Assembly (NCBI RefSeq): GCF_014646195.1
Contig: NZ_BMMZ01000005.1
Span: 62,001-126,000, forward strand
Length of the DNA: 64,000 nucleotides
Source: Microlunatus endophyticus
Lineage (GTDB): Bacteria; Actinomycetota; Actinomycetes; Propionibacteriales; Propionibacteriaceae
Direction: 5' to 3'
Made by a program: the position numbers and the translations under genes. Of this stretch, positions 6,791 through 14,925 are shown piece after piece (positions within the stretch are counted from its first letter, which is position 1; every line of letters starts with the position of its first letter). The notes under the pieces were generated by a model. It ran no database searches and was not told the DNA's origin. It was given only the letters and a program-made list of their open reading frames with translations.

Positions 6791-8089
6791 ATGCCATCCA
6801 GCAAGCACTCAGCCACGTCATCGAGCACACCGTCCCCGGCGGTGTGCTCGATCATTCCGTCCTACCTGTTGCAACGCGTCGTCGAGACGTCGGACCGCTC
6901 ACCGCACCCCGGCGAGCGGACCCTGCTGCTCGACGAGCAGCTCCGCGAGAGCCGGTCACGTCGCAGGACCGGCAAGACGGGCACGAAAGCCCGTACCACA
7001 TCTCGCACGAAATCCAGTACGGAACCCAAGTCGCCGGATGCCCAGCGCACCATCGACGATGCCGCCAACAGCGAGACGTTGCCCGGCAAGGCGGCACGCA
7101 AAGCCGGCGATCCGGCGACGGAGGATCCGGCGGTCGATGAGGCCTGGAAGTCCTCGGCCCAGATCTGGGACCTGTACGCCGAGGTCTTCGAGCGCCAGTC
7201 CGTCGACGGCCACGGCTCCGGAGTCACCGTGACGGTGCACTACGGAAATGACTACGACAACGCCTTCTGGGACGGCAAGCAATTGGTCTTCGGCGACGGG
7301 GACGGCGAGGTCTTCGAGCGTTTCACCAAGCCCATGGACGTGATGGCCCACGAATTCACCCACGGCGTCACCCAGGACACCGCCGGCCTGTCCTATGACG
7401 GCCAGTCGGGCGCGCTCAACGAAAGTGTCTCCGACGTCTTCGCCGCGATCTGCACCCAACGGGTGAAGAAGCAGACCGCGGCCAAGGCCGATTGGTTGAT
7501 CGGCAAGGGCATCTTCGTCGAGGGTATCAAGGCCAAGGGCCTGCGATCGATGAAGGACCCGGGTAGTGCGTACGACGACCCGCGGCTGGGCAAGGACCCT
7601 CAGGTCGGCTCGATGTCCGACTACGTCCAGACCACCGATGACAACGGCGGCGTGCACATCAACTCCGGGATCCCCAACAAGGCGTTCCAGCTGGCCGCGA
7701 CCAAGCTCGGCGGCCACAGCTGGGAGCAGGCCGGGCCGATCTGGTATCAGGCGCTCACCGGCGGCGAAGTCACGGCACACACCGACTTCGCCGGCTTCGC
7801 GAAGGCGACCGTCAACGCCGCGACCAAGCTCTATCCCGACGAGCCGAAGATCGCGGCCACGATCACCGCGGCCTGGACCGAGGTCGGCGTGCTCGACAAG
7901 GGCGGCGACAAGGCAGGGCCCCCCGTACGCCACCGGTCCCGCCCCGTCGCGATCGCGCGCGGCAGCGAAATCGCCGGCCGGCCCGGGACCGAGACGGGTG
8001 AATCGATCAAGATCGTCCTCGACAGCGCCGGGCCCGCCAGGCCGCGGGCCCGGAAGCACCCCGGGCCCGCGGCCGGCCGAGGCCGATGA
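6791..8089 (+). CDS. M4-family (protealysin-like) metalloprotease
   Basis: The 432-residue protein is a thermolysin-family zinc protease. The zinc ligands are the two His of HEFTH and the downstream Glu of GALNESVSDVF. The general substrate-binding His is in DNGGVHINSGIPNKAF, and the calcium/structural block AFWDGKQLVFGDGDG precedes them. The short N-terminal motif CSIIPSYLLQRV is the mark of protealysin-type propeptides, and no signal peptide is present. A basic linker (about residues 55-75) joins propeptide and catalytic part. About 60 residues rich in Arg, Pro and Gly extend past the usual C terminus. Protealysin-type genes are often followed by an emfourin inhibitor gene; none is seen here. 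AGGGGG lies 8 nt before the ATG at 6791. Confidence 0.9.
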   Translation: MPSSKHSATSSSTPSPAVCSIIPSYLLQRVVETSDRSPHPGERTLLLDEQLRESRSRRRTGKTGTKARTTSRTKSSTEPKSPDAQRTIDDAANSETLPGKAARKAGDPATEDPAVDEAWKSSAQIWDLYAEVFERQSVDGHGSGVTVTVHYGNDYDNAFWDGKQLVFGDGDGEVFERFTKPMDVMAHEFTHGVTQDTAGLSYDGQSGALNESVSDVFAAICTQRVKKQTAAKADWLIGKGIFVEGIKAKGLRSMKDPGSAYDDPRLGKDPQVGSMSDYVQTTDDNGGVHINSGIPNKAFQLAATKLGGHSWEQAGPIWYQALTGGEVTAHTDFAGFAKATVNAATKLYPDEPKIAATITAAWTEVGVLDKGGDKAGPPVRHRSRPVAIARGSEIAGRPGTETGESIKIVLDSAGPARPRARKHPGPAAGRGR

Positions 8090-8106
8090 CAGAATCCAGC
8101 CATCAC

Positions 8107-8120
8107 GATCACCGGTGATC
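8107..8120. promoter_or_regulatory. 14-bp perfect palindrome, possible operator
   Basis: GATCACCGGTGATC is a perfect palindrome in the 80-nt gap between the M4 protease and the M81 peptidase gene. It is placed where a repressor could act on the downstream gene. No regulator can be assigned. Confidence 0.35.
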
Positions 8121-8169
8121 TTGAACCCAGCAACCTGTCGATCCAACCCGTCCTGGGAAAGGCGTGCCC

Positions 8170-9741
8170 GTGTCCGAAACTCCTCTCGCCTCGCAGATCT
8201 GGTGCGGACCGTTGCCCGCCGTCGAAGCCGGCGGCATCGAAAAGCCCAGGATCGGCATCGGCGGCATGTCGATCGAGGCCAGCACCTATTCACCGCACAT
8301 CAGCGGGCGGGAGGCATTCGCGGTCCGCCGTGGAGAAGAGCTGCTCGGCTACTACCCGTTCTTCACCGGACGCCGGGACGACATCCTCGAGGCCGCGACC
8401 TGGGTGCCGCTGGTGCACGCCCGGTCGCTGCCTGGGGGTGCGGTGGATCCGGACTTCTTCGACTGGGTGAAGAACGAGTTGATCACCGCGGTCCGGGAGT
8501 CGATCGCGGCCGACGGCCCGTTCGACGGCTTCTACTTCGACATCCACGGTGCCATGAGCGTGATCGGCCGGACCGACGCCGAAGGTGATCTTGCGACCGC
8601 GCTCCGGGAGGCGCTCGGCCCGGACACCCTGATGACCACCTCGATGGACCTGCACGGCAATGTGTCCCGCGCCTTGCTGGACGCCACCGATCTGATCACC
8701 TGCTACCGGATGGCGCCGCACGAGGACGCCATGAACACCAAGGAACGCGCCGTCTACAACCTGCTCAGCCGGTTCCGGGCCAGCACCGGATCCGATGTGC
8801 AGGCCCGGCGGCCGTACAAGGCCTGGCGCCCCGTCCCGGTGCTGCTGCCCGGCGAGAAGACCAGCACCCGACTGGAACCGGCCCAGAGCATCTACGCCCA
8901 GGTACCGGTGACCGAGGCGATGGACGGCGTCCTGGACGCGGCGATCTGGGTCGGCTACGCGTGGGCGGACGAGCCGCGCAACCAGTGCGCCGTGGTCGTC
9001 ACCGGTGATGATCAAGGGGTGATAGCCCGCGAGGCCCAGCGGCTGGCCAAGCTCTACTGGGACGCCCGCAAGGACTTCGTCTTCGTCGCCGACGCACTGC
9101 CGTTGGACCAGGCACTCGACGCCGCCCTGGCCGAGGGTGCGCCGCGGCCGTACTTCATCTCCGATTCCGGTGACAATCCGACCGCGGGCGGCACCGGTGA
9201 CGTGTCCTGGACGTTGGGCGAGCTGTTGCAGCGGCCGGAATTCGCCGGTACCGACCACACCGTCATCCATGCATCGATCTTCGATCCGGTCGCGGTCGAC
9301 GCTGCGGTCGCCGCCGGCGTCGGCGGCACGGTCGAGGTCGAGGTCGGCGGCCACGTCGACGGCGGGCCACGCGGGCCGGTACCGATGAAGGCTGAGGTGT
9401 TCTCGATCACCGAGGGCGATCCGACCGCCGGCACCCAGGTCGTGCTGCGCTCGGGTTCGGTCTACGAGATCGTCACCCAGCGCCGCAAGCCCTTCCATCG
9501 GATCACCGACTTCACCGCGCTCGGACTCGATCCGCTGCAGGCCGACATCGTGCTGGTCAAGATCGGCTATCTCGAGCCGCAGCTGTACGAGGCCGCTGCC
9601 GGCTGGAAGCTCGGGCTGACCCCGGGTGGAGTTGATCAAGACCTGCTGCGGCTGCCGCACACCCACCTCGAGCCGGGGGTCTATCCCTTCGACGAGCTCG
9701 ACACCGATCCCGATCTGACCCCGGTCGTCACTCGGCGCTGA
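8170..9741 (+). CDS. M81-family metallopeptidase (MlrC-like)
   Basis: The 523-residue protein belongs to the MlrC/M81 family, named for the enzyme that opens linear microcystin-LR products. Most actinobacterial members have unknown substrates. The N-terminal GGMSIEASTYSP block, the metal-site motifs DIHGAMSV and MDLHGNVS, and YRMAPHEDAMNT are all present in family order, so the active site looks intact. A C-terminal domain with PTAGGTGD and a KIGYLEP segment fits the second family domain. Start choice: GTG 8170 has GGGAAAGG 7 nt upstream; GTG 8164 would lie directly on that site. It follows the M4 protease gene by 80 nt on the same strand. Confidence 0.85.
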   Translation: MSETPLASQIWCGPLPAVEAGGIEKPRIGIGGMSIEASTYSPHISGREAFAVRRGEELLGYYPFFTGRRDDILEAATWVPLVHARSLPGGAVDPDFFDWVKNELITAVRESIAADGPFDGFYFDIHGAMSVIGRTDAEGDLATALREALGPDTLMTTSMDLHGNVSRALLDATDLITCYRMAPHEDAMNTKERAVYNLLSRFRASTGSDVQARRPYKAWRPVPVLLPGEKTSTRLEPAQSIYAQVPVTEAMDGVLDAAIWVGYAWADEPRNQCAVVVTGDDQGVIAREAQRLAKLYWDARKDFVFVADALPLDQALDAALAEGAPRPYFISDSGDNPTAGGTGDVSWTLGELLQRPEFAGTDHTVIHASIFDPVAVDAAVAAGVGGTVEVEVGGHVDGGPRGPVPMKAEVFSITEGDPTAGTQVVLRSGSVYEIVTQRRKPFHRITDFTALGLDPLQADIVLVKIGYLEPQLYEAAAGWKLGLTPGGVDQDLLRLPHTHLEPGVYPFDELDTDPDLTPVVTRR

Positions 9742-9851
9742 AGGTAGAAATCCTCCGAATTCCGCACAAGGGAGCACTCAGGAAACTACGATGTGATGCG
9801 GACGGTTCCGTCGGGGAGAACTGTCCGAAGGGGGCAGGTACGTACGGGCTG

Positions 9852-9868
9852 CCTCCTCTCGGGGGAGG
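9852..9868 (+). promoter_or_regulatory. Hairpin covering the lsr2 ribosome site
   Basis: CCTCC at 9852-9856 can pair with GGAGG at 9864-9868, which is the Shine-Dalgarno of the gene starting at 9875. A small 5-bp hairpin with a 7-nt loop would mask the site and may tune translation. Confidence 0.35.
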
Positions 9869-9874
9869 AAACAA

Positions 9875-10258
9875 ATGGCTCACCGGGTCACTGCCGTTTT
9901 GGTAGATGATCTTGATGGTCACAGCGCTGCAGACGAGACGGTGTATTTCGCTCTGGATGGCCTGAACTACGAGATCGATCTGTCCGACGAGCATGCGGAC
10001 CAGCTCCGCGAGTGTCTGCGTCCGTGGCGGGAACATGCCAGGGTTGTGCCGCAGTCGCGGCGGCAACGTCGTCGCCAAGTCAATCGACAGGCCAACGGTC
10101 AACCGCATCGGGCGATGTCCCGCGTCGACCGCGCGCATGCGCAAGCGATCAGGACCTGGGCGCTGGCCAACGGCCTGCGGGTCTCGGCGCGGGGCAAGAT
10201 CCCGGACGCGATCCATCGGGCCTTCGAAGAGGCCCACGCAGGTGAACGCGTCGCCTGA
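9875..10258 (+). CDS. lsr2: Lsr2-like nucleoid-associated protein
   Basis: The 127-residue protein matches the H-NS-like xenogeneic silencer Lsr2. The N-terminal dimerisation half has VTAVLVDDLDG, ETVYFALDGLNYEIDLS and an acidic turn. A basic linker (about residues 62-80) follows, then the C-terminal DNA-binding part IRTWALANGLRVSARGKIP. The usual AT-hook-like triplet in this part is RGR; here it reads RGK, a conservative change that keeps two basic residues around Gly. The protein would bind AT-rich minor grooves and silence foreign or secretion-related genes. GGAGGAAACAA precedes the ATG. It stands alone, convergent with the response regulator gene. Confidence 0.92.
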   Translation: MAHRVTAVLVDDLDGHSAADETVYFALDGLNYEIDLSDEHADQLRECLRPWREHARVVPQSRRQRRRQVNRQANGQPHRAMSRVDRAHAQAIRTWALANGLRVSARGKIPDAIHRAFEEAHAGERVA

Positions 10259-10275
10259 GCCGGGCGCGGCCAGGC

Positions 10276-10944
10276 TCAGCTGACGCGGATCAGGCCGGAC
10301 TGGTAGGCCAGGGCCACCACCTGCGCCCGGTCACGCGAGCCGGTTTTCATGATCACCCGCGCGACGTGGGTCTTCACCGTTGCCTCGCTGACGACCAGCT
10401 TCTCGCAGATCTGCCGGTTGGACAGGCCTTGGGCGATCAGGGCCAGCACCTCGAGTTCGCGCGGCGTCAACAGGCTGCGCAGTTCGGCGGCACCGACCCC
10501 GTGATCGGGGACCTGTGAGAGCCGCTCGATGACGCCGCCGGCAATCGACGGATCGAGCCAGGCCTCGCCTGCCGCCACCCGGCGGATGGCCGACGGCAGG
10601 TCCTGCGGCGCCGCATGCTTGAGCAGATAGCCCTGGGCTCCGGCGCGCAGTGCTGGATAGACGGATTCGTCGTCACCGAAGGTGGTGAGCACCAGCACCT
10701 TGGTCGGGCGATCGGGATCAGCCGGGTCGGTCGTGATCCGCCGGGTGGCCTCGATGCCGTCCAGGCCGGGCATCCGCAGATCCATCAACACGACGTCGGG
10801 TGAATGCTCGGCGACCAGTGCCAGGACCTGGTTGCCATCGGCCGCTTCGCCCAGCACGGTGATGTCCGGCTGGGCTGCCAGCAGCATCACGATTCCGGCC
10901 CGGATCAACTCTTGATCATCGGCAACCACGACAGAGATGGACAC
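10276..10944 (-). CDS. NarL/LuxR-family response regulator
   Basis: The 222-residue protein has a receiver domain (about residues 1-120) with acidic residues in VVADDQE, the phospho-acceptor Asp in VVLMDLRMPG, a Thr in VLTTFGDD and Lys in YLLKHA. A C-terminal LuxR helix-turn-helix (about 155-220) reads LTPRELEVLALIAQGLSN and continues ICEKLVVSEATVKTHV. It is the partner of the sensor kinase encoded 102 nt upstream on the same strand. The target genes are unknown. An inverted repeat in the gap (10976-10996) could be its own operator. It ends 17 nt from lsr2, convergently. Confidence 0.95.
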   Translation of the reverse strand: MSISVVVADDQELIRAGIVMLLAAQPDITVLGEAADGNQVLALVAEHSPDVVLMDLRMPGLDGIEATRRITTDPADPDRPTKVLVLTTFGDDESVYPALRAGAQGYLLKHAAPQDLPSAIRRVAAGEAWLDPSIAGGVIERLSQVPDHGVGAAELRSLLTPRELEVLALIAQGLSNRQICEKLVVSEATVKTHVARVIMKTGSRDRAQVVALAYQSGLIRVS

Positions 10945-10975
10945 TCCTGTCGCGCCCCTTTCTCCAGCCGTCGCA

Positions 10976-10996
10976 CCGGACGGTGATCACGTCCGG
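10976..10996. promoter_or_regulatory. Inverted repeat between sensor kinase and response regulator genes
   Basis: CCGGACG at 10976-10982 is mirrored by CGTCCGG at 10990-10996 around a 7-nt GTGATCA centre. The place and size fit either a dimer-binding site (autoregulation) or a short hairpin that sets the kinase-to-regulator ratio. Confidence 0.4.
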
Positions 10997-11046
10997 GGAC
11001 GATGATAGTGCCGGGTCTCGACGCTGGATACCGCAAGGGAGGATTT

Positions 11047-12279
11047 TTACCCCTGGGTCGAGACTGCCTCGACGACAGCCGTACGCATCGACGCGACGGG
11101 GAGCGTGGCACGGACCACGAATCCGCCGGTCGAAAGTTCCTCTGTCTCCAGTCGGCCCCCGACCAGCCGGACCCGTTCGGACAGGCCGGCCAGGCCGTTG
11201 CCGGTGGACAGCACCGCCTGGTCGGAGGCCGCCCCCGCGGCATTGCGGACGGTCAGCACCAGCTGCGGTGGGATCCACTCCATCCCGACCGCTACCTGGG
11301 CACTGGTCCCCGCATACTTGCGGGCGTTGGTCAACGCCTCTTGGACGATCCGGTAGCAGGCCAGCTCCACGCTCGGGTCGAGCTCACCCGGCGAACCGTT
11401 GATCGCCAACTCGACCGTCTGTCCGGACGACCGCGCGGTCTCCAGCAGCTGCGGAAGATCAGAAAGCTGCGGCTGGGTCGCGGTGGTCTGGTCCGTGCCG
11501 TCGGCGCGGAGCACGCCGAGCAGCCGCTGCAGCTCGTTCATCGCCTGGACGCCGGCGCGCTCGATGATCTCCAGGCTCGGCCCGACCTTGGACGGATCCA
11601 GATCCATGATCGCCCGGGCGCCGGCCGCCTGCAGGGTCATCACGTTGACCGTGTGGGAGACGATGTCGTGCAGCTCGTGGCTGAGCATCAGCCGCTCGTC
11701 GCGGCGGGCGATCTCGAGCGCCTGATCATGCTCCCGACGCAGGTCACGGATCCGGGCCAGCGAACGGTAGCGAAAGCGGCCGAAGGACCAAACGGCCACA
11801 GGAAGCACCACGTCAGAAACGACGACTGCGATTACCCAGCTGCCCCAATGCGTCGTGCCGACTGGGCTGCTGTTGACGACCGAAACTCCCAGAACTCCCA
11901 AGGTCGCCACAAGCGCGAGCACCGCACCGTACCGGTGCGCTGCGACAGCTACCCCGTACAAGGCCACGAAAAGGATGCCCACCGGCTGCATATCGGGCGC
12001 GAAGACTGCGCTGAAGCCCACACACCACGCAATGACGAAGGTCAGTGTCGGCCACCGACGGCGCACCACCAGAGCGGCCGCACCGATCAGGATCAACGCG
12101 ACGCCGACTGGCACCGGAAGGAGACCGGCGCCATGCCGCAAGCCGGCGGAGCTGGCATTGAGATATGTCGTCAGATCAAAGGCCCCTGCTGCCGCTGCCA
12201 GGAGAACGTCCAGCCCTGACTGCAGTGCTGGACGGACGGGTCGAGCCGGTCCGGCTCGACCTAGATGGGCGACGGACAC
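11047..12279 (-). CDS. Sensor histidine kinase (NarX/DesK-like, HisKA_3)
   Basis: The 410-residue protein has an N-terminal membrane part with about five hydrophobic helices (residues ~20-170) and very short loops, so it probably senses a signal in or at the membrane. A coiled helix follows, then the dimerisation/phospho-acceptor box SHELHDIVSHTVN (phospho-His about residue 204). The ATPase domain has an N box in QEALTNARKYAG and the G box GNGLAGLSERVRLVGG. The start is set at GTG 12279, 1 nt after the stop of the upstream small gene; a longer open frame exists but would overlap that gene. Membrane topology resembles DesK- and LiaS-type sensors. The partner regulator is encoded directly downstream. 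Confidence 0.9.
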   Translation of the reverse strand: MSVAHLGRAGPARPVRPALQSGLDVLLAAAAGAFDLTTYLNASSAGLRHGAGLLPVPVGVALILIGAAALVVRRRWPTLTFVIAWCVGFSAVFAPDMQPVGILFVALYGVAVAAHRYGAVLALVATLGVLGVSVVNSSPVGTTHWGSWVIAVVVSDVVLPVAVWSFGRFRYRSLARIRDLRREHDQALEIARRDERLMLSHELHDIVSHTVNVMTLQAAGARAIMDLDPSKVGPSLEIIERAGVQAMNELQRLLGVLRADGTDQTTATQPQLSDLPQLLETARSSGQTVELAINGSPGELDPSVELACYRIVQEALTNARKYAGTSAQVAVGMEWIPPQLVLTVRNAAGAASDQAVLSTGNGLAGLSERVRLVGGRLETEELSTGGFVVRATLPVASMRTAVVEAVSTQG

Positions 12280-12280
12280 G

Positions 12281-12676
12281 TCAACACGACTTGCAGAAGT
12301 CGAGGCAGATGACCCGACAGATCCACGGGTCCCCGCCGACCGGCCCGTCATCCTCGCCCAGAGTCTCTTTGATCTCGAAAGCAACGATGCCGGTCTGTGT
12401 CTCGACGAACTCGGCACCCGGCTGCTCGCGGGACGCGATCTCGACCGCCTCGTCGTAGCCGACCAGACCCGGCCGGATCCGGAAGACCTCGTGGTTGCCT
12501 TCCGGGGTCACGATCACGAACTCGCCGGCCTGCCGGGCGACCCGGGACAGCTCCGCGTCGAGCGGCGGCGCGACCTGGACGACCTGAGGATGGATGATCT
12601 TGCCCGTGCCGACGGCCTCGCCGACACTGCCACCGTCGCCCCGGGCGTGGATGGCGACCTCTGAACCAATCTGCAT
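12281..12676 (-). CDS. Unknown 131-residue protein with a CX3CX3CX2C tail
   Basis: I do not recognise a family. The protein is acidic, has no signal peptide or membrane segment, and contains FVIVTPEGNHEVFRIRP followed by a short helix-rich part. It ends in WICRVICLDFCKSC. The last eleven residues hold four cysteines spaced CX3CX3CX2C, the only cysteines in the protein. Such a tail could bind zinc or an iron-sulfur cluster, form disulfides, or be the core of a modified peptide; nothing in the neighbourhood decides this. Its stop lies 1 nt from the start of the histidine kinase, so the three genes (Cys-tail protein, kinase, regulator) form one coupled unit and the protein may act in sensing. 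Confidence 0.6.
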   Translation of the reverse strand: MQIGSEVAIHARGDGGSVGEAVGTGKIIHPQVVQVAPPLDAELSRVARQAGEFVIVTPEGNHEVFRIRPGLVGYDEAVEIASREQPGAEFVETQTGIVAFEIKETLGEDDGPVGGDPWICRVICLDFCKSC

Positions 12677-12913
12677 GCGATGATCATTGCGCTGATCGGA
12701 TGGTTACGCATCAGTCCGAGCCAGAAATACCGTGGGTATGGCTGCCGGTGGTCCCCTGTCATCCTGGCGTAGTACGCGAAGATGATGCCGAAGGTTGACG
12801 ACGCAGATACTCCGGTGCGAGAGTCTTATGTCGTGCTCATCGCCGAATGGGCGCGAACGGGGGGATGATCGGTGCCCGCTTTGGGGGAGGCCAGCGCCGG
12901 TTCATAGTGCCCC

Positions 12914-12972
12914 ACCGGACTACATGGAGTCGTGACGCCACGGGGGATCGTCACGCAGCCATGTGGTCCGGT
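12914..12972. repeat. Two-stem inverted repeat
   Basis: The outer arms ACCGGACTACATGG (12914-12927) and CCATGTGGTCCGGT (12959-12972) match over 14 bp with one mismatch. Inside them CGTGACG (12931-12937) is mirrored exactly by CGTCACG (12949-12955). The result is a long hairpin with an internal bulge. Confidence 0.75.
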
Positions 12973-12973
12973 C

Positions 12974-13019
12974 CGGTGAGGGGATGGCGGCTGTGTCCGC
13001 CGCCGCCAGCCCCTCACCG
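12974..13019. terminator. Strong hairpin, probable terminator
   Basis: CGGTGAGGGG and CCCCTCACCG form a perfect 10-bp outer stem. It is extended by TGG/CCA and CGGC/GCCG pairs around a small loop. It begins 1 nt after the previous inverted repeat. On the minus strand it lies just downstream of the GNAT gene, so termination of that transcript is the simplest role. Confidence 0.55.
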
Positions 13020-13062
13020 CGTGGGCCCACTTCTGGGTATCCGTCTCAGGCAACATCCAATG

Positions 13063-13539
13063 TCACGAAACGACCAGCGTCATGAACGTGCTGTACGGAT
13101 CGTGGCGATAGTTGCCGAAGGGTGCGCACTCGACGAACCCGATGCTGGCATAGAGCGCACGAGCGGGCGCGAAGAACTCTCCACTTCCGGTCTCCAGCGA
13201 GATCCTGCCGACACCGCGGCTGTTGGCGTCGCCGATAATCACCGAGACCAGCCGCCGTCCGATGCCCCGGCCACGGAATCCCGGATCGGTCCGCATGCTC
13301 TTCAACTCTTCATGATCGACTTCCAGCGCCGCCAGGCCGACGGTGCCGACGATGGTGCCGTCCTCGCTCCGGGCCACCCAGAGTCGTACGCCGGGTGCCT
13401 GCAGCGCGATCAGGTCCAGTGCGTGCCGGCTCTCCGGCGGGCTGGTCGGTTCAAGATCATCGAGATGGGCTTGCAGGAAGGTCGCCAGCCCGGGATCCGA
13501 GAAATCGGCCCGCTCGATGATCACCGCCGTCATGATCAC
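13063..13539 (-). CDS. GNAT-family N-acetyltransferase
   Basis: The 158-residue protein is a single GNAT domain. It has IVGTVGLAALE (beta-4), the acetyl-CoA pyrophosphate loop DPGFRGRGIGRRLV, and the C-terminal LYASIGFVECAPFG motif. Such enzymes move acetyl from acetyl-CoA to an amine; the substrate cannot be read from sequence. Length and motif spacing are normal. Two in-frame start codons lie three codons apart (13539 and 13533); the longer form is given. It ends next to strong inverted repeats and lies just downstream of the long exopolysaccharide operon on the same strand (19-nt gap to the stop of that operon's last gene), so read-through is possible. Confidence 0.85.
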   Translation of the reverse strand: MIMTAVIIERADFSDPGLATFLQAHLDDLEPTSPPESRHALDLIALQAPGVRLWVARSEDGTIVGTVGLAALEVDHEELKSMRTDPGFRGRGIGRRLVSVIIGDANSRGVGRISLETGSGEFFAPARALYASIGFVECAPFGNYRHDPYSTFMTLVVS

Positions 13540-13557
13540 CAGCCTGCCATGGCAGCC

Positions 13558-14889
13558 TCAGACCATGCCGTCCAGCAGGCCGACCGGGTCCGTCGCCACC
13601 GACTGCAACGCACCATCCAGTGCTACGACGTCGGTGTACTCGCGGTGCGCGGTCGCGCTGAGATGCATCCCGTACGGACTCCGGGCGAAGACGTAGGTGA
13701 CCGCGTTGGGACCGGCCGGCTCGGCCGCGACCACGTATTGACCGTGACGCTGGCCGTCAAGATCACCCGGTTCCACGAAGTCCACGTCGTCGGCAGAGAT
13801 GCCGCCGAAATAGCTGAGATTGATCTTCGGTGCCGAGCCCGGTGACGCCATCGTCGGCATCTGTGCCGGGCGTCCGCGCCGCAGCACCGAGCGCGCGGCG
13901 ATCGCCGTCAGCAGCACCAGCGGTACGCCGTCGGCAGCCGCGCCGGCCAGTTCGGCGCCGAGCGCGTTGGGATCGGCAAGATCATCGGGGAGCAGATACG
14001 GTCCGACCGCGAAGTTGCCCTGCACGGCCGCACCCTCGGGCAGATAACGCCGGCAGTTCATCATGGTGAAAACGCCGTCACCGGTGTCGATGCCGTGCAG
14101 CCGCAGGGCCCGGACCGAGGCCGCCATCCAGAGTGCCGCGACCGAAGCTTTGGGAGCATGATCAGCACGCCAGGTCCGCAGGGCGGCCTCGACGTCCGGC
14201 GTCGCGGTCCGGGTGATCAACTCCGGCGTCCCGACGGTCGCGGCAACAGGAGTTTCCGCCGCCCCTGTCGCAGGTCCCAGCGGCAGTGCCCGGCGGAAAG
14301 CCCTGATCGCCCGCCGCGGATTCCGGCCGAACTGGTTGATCAATGCCGCAGCCAACGGAAAGCGGGTCGTGCGGCCGCTGGTGATCAGGTCGAGCGCCCG
14401 GTCGGGATCACCCGCGCGCAACAGCCCGAAGAACCACGGATTGGCCGTCGCGGTGTCACCGATCACATGCGCCGAGCGCATCGCCGCCGCCCGGTCGCTG
14501 ATCGCGATCATGAACGGCAATCCGTCCAGCGGCCTGGCCTGCAGCAACCGAGCCAGTTCCACGGCGTCGGCACCGGCCGGGGCCGGGACGATCACCGCCC
14601 CCAGGTAGCCGTCAAGCTGGTCGGCCGGGACCGGACGCCGTACGGCGGTCCGTTCGTCCATCCGGCACACCAGCGGATGCCGCGGAGCGGTCTGCCAGAG
14701 CTTGATCAACAATTCCCGCACCCGGGCGGTCGACGGTGTCCGGACCGGCCCGATCGCCCGTACGGTGTGGAAAGGCATCCAGGCCCGGTCGCGGAGCGGG
14801 ATCCGGACCGCCGTGAGCCGCTGTTCCTGGGCCGGTCGCGCTGCCACCGCGGTCGCCACCGGACTGAGGGCGTCGGCTGACGAGTTCAT
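13558..14889 (-). CDS. Condensation-domain-like (acyltransferase) protein
   Basis: The 443-residue protein looks like a member of the chloramphenicol-acetyltransferase/condensation-domain superfamily. It is ~440 residues, it has HVIGDT near residue 138 (the HxxxD core of the usual HHxxxDG motif, with the first His replaced by Ala), and it has a later FTMMNCRRYLPEGA-type strand and ALGAE segments. PapA-type and wax-ester-synthase-like enzymes with this fold acylate sugars, lipids or peptides. Here it is the last gene of the polysaccharide operon, 36 nt after the second GH6 gene, and it has an AGGAG-type site (AAAGGAGCC). Acyl decoration of the exported polymer is an inference. The altered first His leaves activity uncertain. 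Confidence 0.55.
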   Translation of the reverse strand: MNSSADALSPVATAVAARPAQEQRLTAVRIPLRDRAWMPFHTVRAIGPVRTPSTARVRELLIKLWQTAPRHPLVCRMDERTAVRRPVPADQLDGYLGAVIVPAPAGADAVELARLLQARPLDGLPFMIAISDRAAAMRSAHVIGDTATANPWFFGLLRAGDPDRALDLITSGRTTRFPLAAALINQFGRNPRRAIRAFRRALPLGPATGAAETPVAATVGTPELITRTATPDVEAALRTWRADHAPKASVAALWMAASVRALRLHGIDTGDGVFTMMNCRRYLPEGAAVQGNFAVGPYLLPDDLADPNALGAELAGAAADGVPLVLLTAIAARSVLRRGRPAQMPTMASPGSAPKINLSYFGGISADDVDFVEPGDLDGQRHGQYVVAAEPAGPNAVTYVFARSPYGMHLSATAHREYTDVVALDGALQSVATDPVGLLDGMV

Positions 14890-14925
14890 GAGGGGCTCCT
14901 TTTCGAACCTGCTGACAAAGAGGTG

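Larger units (their letters stand above)
12677..13062. other. Intergenic region with two strong hairpins
   Basis: This 386-bp stretch contains the promoter side of the Cys-tail/kinase/regulator unit and the 3' side of the GNAT gene, both on the minus strand. No gene is supported. Its main content is the pair of adjacent inverted repeats at 12914-12972 and 12974-13019. Confidence 0.6.

Noticed and set aside
8107-8120. Assignment of the GATCACCGGTGATC palindrome to a named regulator family
   Set aside because: The palindrome is real, but many GATC-centred palindromes occur in this genome, so a specific operator cannot be claimed.
12281-12676. Ribosomal peptide (lanthipeptide or lasso) biosynthesis at the Cys-tailed protein
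   Set aside because: No modification enzyme, protease or dedicated transporter gene is adjacent, so the peptide-product idea is kept only as an option.
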